Made by a program: the position numbers and the translations under genes. Below are positions 61,177 through 64,000 of a DNA stretch of 64,000 nt, piece by piece; the stretch's first letter is position 1; each line of letters opens with the position of its first letter. The notes under the pieces were generated by a model, which ran no database searches, was not told the DNA's origin, and was given only the letters and a program-made list of their open reading frames with translations. Source of the DNA: Burkholderiaceae bacterium (lineage in GTDB: Bacteria; Pseudomonadota; Gammaproteobacteria; Burkholderiales; Burkholderiaceae_C); contig JAURWR010000017.1 in assembly GCA_030654805.1 (NCBI GenBank), forward strand, positions 1 to 64,000, read 5' to 3'.

Positions 61177-62415
61177 TCACCCCGGCGGTCGCGCACGCCT
61201 GACCGCCCGGCCCAGCTCGATCACTGCCATCGCGTAGTAGCTCGACCAGTTGTAGCGTGTGATCGCGTAGAAGTTGGCCGTGCCGGCGACGTGGCTCGGG
61301 GCATCGTCACCGTTCTGAAGCTCGACCAGCGCGAGCAGGCCGACATCGGTCGGGGCGTTTTCACCGTCGTGTCCGGTGCCTGCGCCCGAGGCCGCCCCAG
61401 TCGGCGCGATTGCGCCGAACACCGCACCATGGCCGATGAATTGCTCCGGCGTGAAGGTCGGCACGATGTCGGGACCGAGCAGCAGCGCGCGCGCGCCCGG
61501 ATCACTGGGCGCAGTCACCTCGAAATGCGTGGGCAGATCGTGCTGCCAGCTGAACTCGGCCAGGTAACGCGCGACACTGCCAATCACGTCGGCAGCGTTG
61601 CCGTGCAGGTCGATGTGGCCATCACCATCGAAATCGATCGCGTACTTGTTGACGCTGCTCGGCATGAACTGCGGCATGCCGAGAGCCCCGGCGTAGCTGC
61701 CCTTGACCGTCAGCGGGTCGCGGCCTTCGCGCTGGCTCATCACGAGCAGTTGTTCCAGCTCGTCGCGAAAGAACGCGCTGCGATCCTTGCGCTCGGTCGG
61801 GAAGTCGAACGAAAGAGTCGCCAGCGCATCGATGACGCGGAATCCACCCATGTGCCGGCCGTACAGCGTCTCCACACCGACGATGCCGACGACGATCTCC
61901 GGCGGCACCCCGTAGCGCTGCTCGGCGAGCATCAACCAGGACTCGTTGGCCCGCCAGAACGCCACGCCCGCGCTGATGCGTCGGGGCTCGATGAAGCGCG
62001 CGCGGTACGCCGCCCAGTTCTTGGCGGTGCCGGTCGGTGGCGGCATGATGAACTTGACGACGTCGGGCACGAACCGCGACTGCGCCAGGGCCGCCTGCAC
62101 TGCTTCGACATCGAGGCCCTGCCGCGCCGCCACGTCGGCAGCGAACTGCATCACGTCGGCACGGCGACCGTAGGTCACGAGGTCAGGATCGGCATCGGAG
62201 CGAACCGCATGCCGGACACGCATCGGCGGGGCCTTCTTCGCTGCACTTGGCTTGGCAGCGCGAGTGAGCTTGCCGTCCGCAGCGTGGCTGGCTGTCGGCG
62301 CCGACACCACCAGGGCAAGACTGATTGCCTGGGCCCATACGATCATCGACAGACTCGGGTTTCGCAGTGGCGTGCAGCCGCTCGAAGGAAGGGCATCGAC
62401 GGGCAGAAATTTCAT
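61177..62415 (-). CDS. mltB: Lytic murein transglycosylase (MltB-type)
   Basis: 412 residues. Cleaves peptidoglycan glycan strands to leave 1,6-anhydro ends. The catalytic Glu lies in VGIVGVETLYGRHMGGFRVIDALATLSFDFP, and the family stretches KGSYAGALGMPQFMPSSVNKYAIDFDGDGHIDL and YNWSSYYAMAVIELG follow. A signal peptide is present, although the Met at 62346 gives a shorter, cleaner leader (MIVWAQAISLALVV). It overlaps the stop of the upstream TgpA-type gene by 4 bp (ATGA), so it is coupled to it. It converges on the Kelch gene with 19 bp between. Confidence 0.92.
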   Translation of the reverse strand: MKFLPVDALPSSGCTPLRNPSLSMIVWAQAISLALVVSAPTASHAADGKLTRAAKPSAAKKAPPMRVRHAVRSDADPDLVTYGRRADVMQFAADVAARQGLDVEAVQAALAQSRFVPDVVKFIMPPPTGTAKNWAAYRARFIEPRRISAGVAFWRANESWLMLAEQRYGVPPEIVVGIVGVETLYGRHMGGFRVIDALATLSFDFPTERKDRSAFFRDELEQLLVMSQREGRDPLTVKGSYAGALGMPQFMPSSVNKYAIDFDGDGHIDLHGNAADVIGSVARYLAEFSWQHDLPTHFEVTAPSDPGARALLLGPDIVPTFTPEQFIGHGAVFGAIAPTGAASGAGTGHDGENAPTDVGLLALVELQNGDDAPSHVAGTANFYAITRYNWSSYYAMAVIELGRAVRRARPPG

Positions 62416-64000
62416 CGATCGATTATCGAGGGCCGGTCGCTGGCGAGCGGTTTCAGACGCCTTGCGCGGGACAGGAACTCGCGCGTCAGCCGGTGTTCTG
62501 GGTGCGCGGGACCGCGACGGGCATAGCGTTGCACATCGATCCGATCGAGCAGTGCGGCGAGAGGCTCACCGGCTTCGCCGAGCTGCCCGCGAACGCGCTG
62601 AGCCAGGGTGCGTGGCGCTTCGTGATCGGCCGCGCTGACGCCCAGTCTCCGCAGCGCAGCGCGCAGGCGATGGAGTTGCCGCACCCACGGGTCGGTGTGA
62701 TGGCGATCCCACCAGGCCCATGCGGCGCCGGCCAGCGCCAGCGTGCTGAGGGCGCCGATCAACAGCAACGCCAGGTCCTCCCAGCTCGGCGAGCTGAAGC
62801 CCAGGCGCCGCAGAAGATCGAGCTGCGACCCGCGCGAATAGCTCAGCACCCACTGATTCCAGCGGTTGTTCAGCGCCTCCCAGCCGTCGCGCAGACCTGC
62901 CAGCAACTGCGGGTTGACGCCGTTCAATGCGCCTGCCATCAGACCCGGTGGGGCAATCAGTGGTCGGCTGCGCAGTACCCGATCGGGCGCCACTGCCGAG
63001 GTCGGGTCGGCGCGCACCCAACCTCTACCCGCCTGCCAGTACTCGGTCCAGGCGTGCGCATAGCTCTGACGCACGATGCGGTAGCCGTCGACCGGCGTCG
63101 GGTCGAGTCCCTGGTAGCCGGTGACCACGCGTGCCGGCACATCGAGTGCGCGCATCAGCACGACGAACGCAGCGGCATAGTGTTCGCAGAAGCCGAGCTT
63201 GCGATCGAGCCAGAACTCGTCGATGGCGCTGCGTGGGTCCTCCTCGCCGTACAGGCCCGGTGTCAGCGTGTAGCCGTAGCCGCCGGTGCGGATGTGCGAC
63301 ATCAACAGCTGCGCCAGCGTGGTCGCGTCGGCCTCCGCGTAGCGCGGGTCTCGGCGCAGTGCGGCAGCCCAGGCCAGCGTGCGCGGGTTGTGGCCGGGCG
63401 GCAGGTCGATGTAGTCCTGCAGGCCGATCATCGGTTGCTGCGGGCCATGCCTGAAACGAGGGTAGGCGACGCCGTCGAATCGGATGCGTTCGTACAGCGG
63501 ACGTTCCGCCACCCATTGAAGATCGTCGCGCTGAGCAACCCGCACACCGTCGATCGCCGGCGCCGACGGGCTGGCTTCGAGCATCGGAATCACGGCCAGT
63601 CGCAGCGGTTCGAGCGTCATTTCGTAGCGGATGGGCTCCCCTTCGACGTGCAGATCGGCGCGAGGCGTCATCGGGGCAGGGAAGCTCGGCTGCAGGGGCG
63701 TCCAGTCGCGACCGTCGAAATGCCCCAGGACCGGGCCGCGGAAGTACACGTCCTGGGGCGCCGGGGACGGGCCTTCGAAGCGGATGCGCAGCGCGACGCT
63801 GTCGTCCTGCGCCAACGCGGCCACGCTGCCCATGCTCATCACGTTCGACAGCCCGGTGCTGGACAGGCCGTCCTGCGGCACGCCCCAGAGCGGCCCGATG
63901 CGCGGGAACAGCACGAACAGCAGCGCCATCACCGGTGCACCCAGCAGCGCGGTCTTGCCAGCCAGTCCGGCGGCCTGGCGAAGGCTGGGCGCGCCGGCCG
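62412..64000 (-). CDS. Membrane transglutaminase-like protein (DUF3488/TgpA type), N-terminally cut
   Basis: Partial; runs off the right edge, 529 codons visible including the stop. The visible N-part has a membrane segment (KTALLGAPVMALLFVLFP) typical of the DUF3488 helices. The periplasmic core follows with catalytic Cys in LDRKLGFCEHYAAAFVVLMRALDVPARVVTGYQG, His in SYAHAWTEYWQAGRGWVRADPTSAV, then a C-terminal helix (LALLLIGALSTLALAGAAWAWW) and a DUF4129-like tail. Third transglutaminase in the window, but this one is membrane-bound and periplasmic. Coupled to mltB by overlap, suggesting a cell-envelope role. Confidence 0.93.
   Translation of the reverse strand, partial: AGAPSLRQAAGLAGKTALLGAPVMALLFVLFPRIGPLWGVPQDGLSSTGLSNVMSMGSVAALAQDDSVALRIRFEGPSPAPQDVYFRGPVLGHFDGRDWTPLQPSFPAPMTPRADLHVEGEPIRYEMTLEPLRLAVIPMLEASPSAPAIDGVRVAQRDDLQWVAERPLYERIRFDGVAYPRFRHGPQQPMIGLQDYIDLPPGHNPRTLAWAAALRRDPRYAEADATTLAQLLMSHIRTGGYGYTLTPGLYGEEDPRSAIDEFWLDRKLGFCEHYAAAFVVLMRALDVPARVVTGYQGLDPTPVDGYRIVRQSYAHAWTEYWQAGRGWVRADPTSAVAPDRVLRSRPLIAPPGLMAGALNGVNPQLLAGLRDGWEALNNRWNQWVLSYSRGSQLDLLRRLGFSSPSWEDLALLLIGALSTLALAGAAWAWWDRHHTDPWVRQLHRLRAALRRLGVSAADHEAPRTLAQRVRGQLGEAGEPLAALLDRIDVQRYARRGPAHPEHRLTREFLSRARRLKPLASDRPSIIDR

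Overview
The window reads as chromosome of a high-GC, PHB-storing betaproteobacterium. The gene set fits the order Burkholderiales, probably the Leptothrix/Rubrivivax/Ideonella group. That placement is inferred from gene content (phaCAB, parE/parC, map-glnD, bamC-dapA, PEP-CTERM and IPTL-CTERM proteins) and GC-rich coding, not from a marker-gene search. No rRNA, tRNA, CRISPR array, prophage or intact insertion sequence was seen.

Left end (1-6.3 kb, minus strand): a surface-adhesion unit. A Nudix hydrolase gene lies upstream of a type I secretion ABC transporter with a C39-like domain, then a HlyD-type adaptor, then the N-terminal 642 codons of a giant LapA-like adhesin. The adhesin has a retention module, a TAAG site of the kind cut by LapG, and Ig/cadherin-like repeats that run off the left edge.

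6.4-11.4 kb: pgeF (multicopper oxidase-like protein), a small membrane protein, and phaC-phaA-phaB for polyhydroxybutyrate synthesis. 11.4-20.3 kb: map-glnD-mnmH on the minus strand, divergent from purL. 20.3-31.5 kb: housekeeping and envelope genes. These are a WHy/LEA2 lipoprotein, a DUF1624 membrane protein, rlmB, a small lipoprotein, egtD, lepB, coaBC, dut, a SlyD-type isomerase, an L16 arginine hydroxylase-like cupin, an Ala/Lys-repeat lipoprotein, bamC and dapA.

31.5-39.1 kb: a methyltransferase, then parE and parC. The two topoisomerase IV genes are separated by about 2.4 kb of partly lower-GC DNA that holds a PEP-CTERM protein, a 49-residue very basic protein with its own hairpin terminator, and a degenerate methyltransferase. 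39.2-42.6 kb: an accessory metabolic cluster (CmcJ-like oxygenase, HCCA isomerase/DsbA-like protein, LysR regulator, ABM-like protein, cupin). 42.6-46.2 kb: dsbB, a RidA homologue and comEC.

46.3-64 kb: the most unusual region. Five consecutive plus-strand genes encode two circularly permuted ATP-grasp modules, two alpha-E modules (one pair separate, one pair fused) and two transglutaminase-like proteins, one of them fused to DUF2126. A small candidate secreted peptide follows. Next is a 1.5-kaa secreted protein made of 14 Kelch repeats, 7 RCC1 repeats and 3 Ig-like domains, ending in an IPTL-CTERM signal. After it, on the minus strand, come mltB and a third transglutaminase protein (TgpA/DUF3488 type) cut by the window edge. 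The ATP-grasp/alpha-E/transglutaminase set is a known but functionally undefined bacterial gene association, thought to build or modify peptides. The duplication and the neighbouring small peptide make it the best candidate here for an uncharacterised system.
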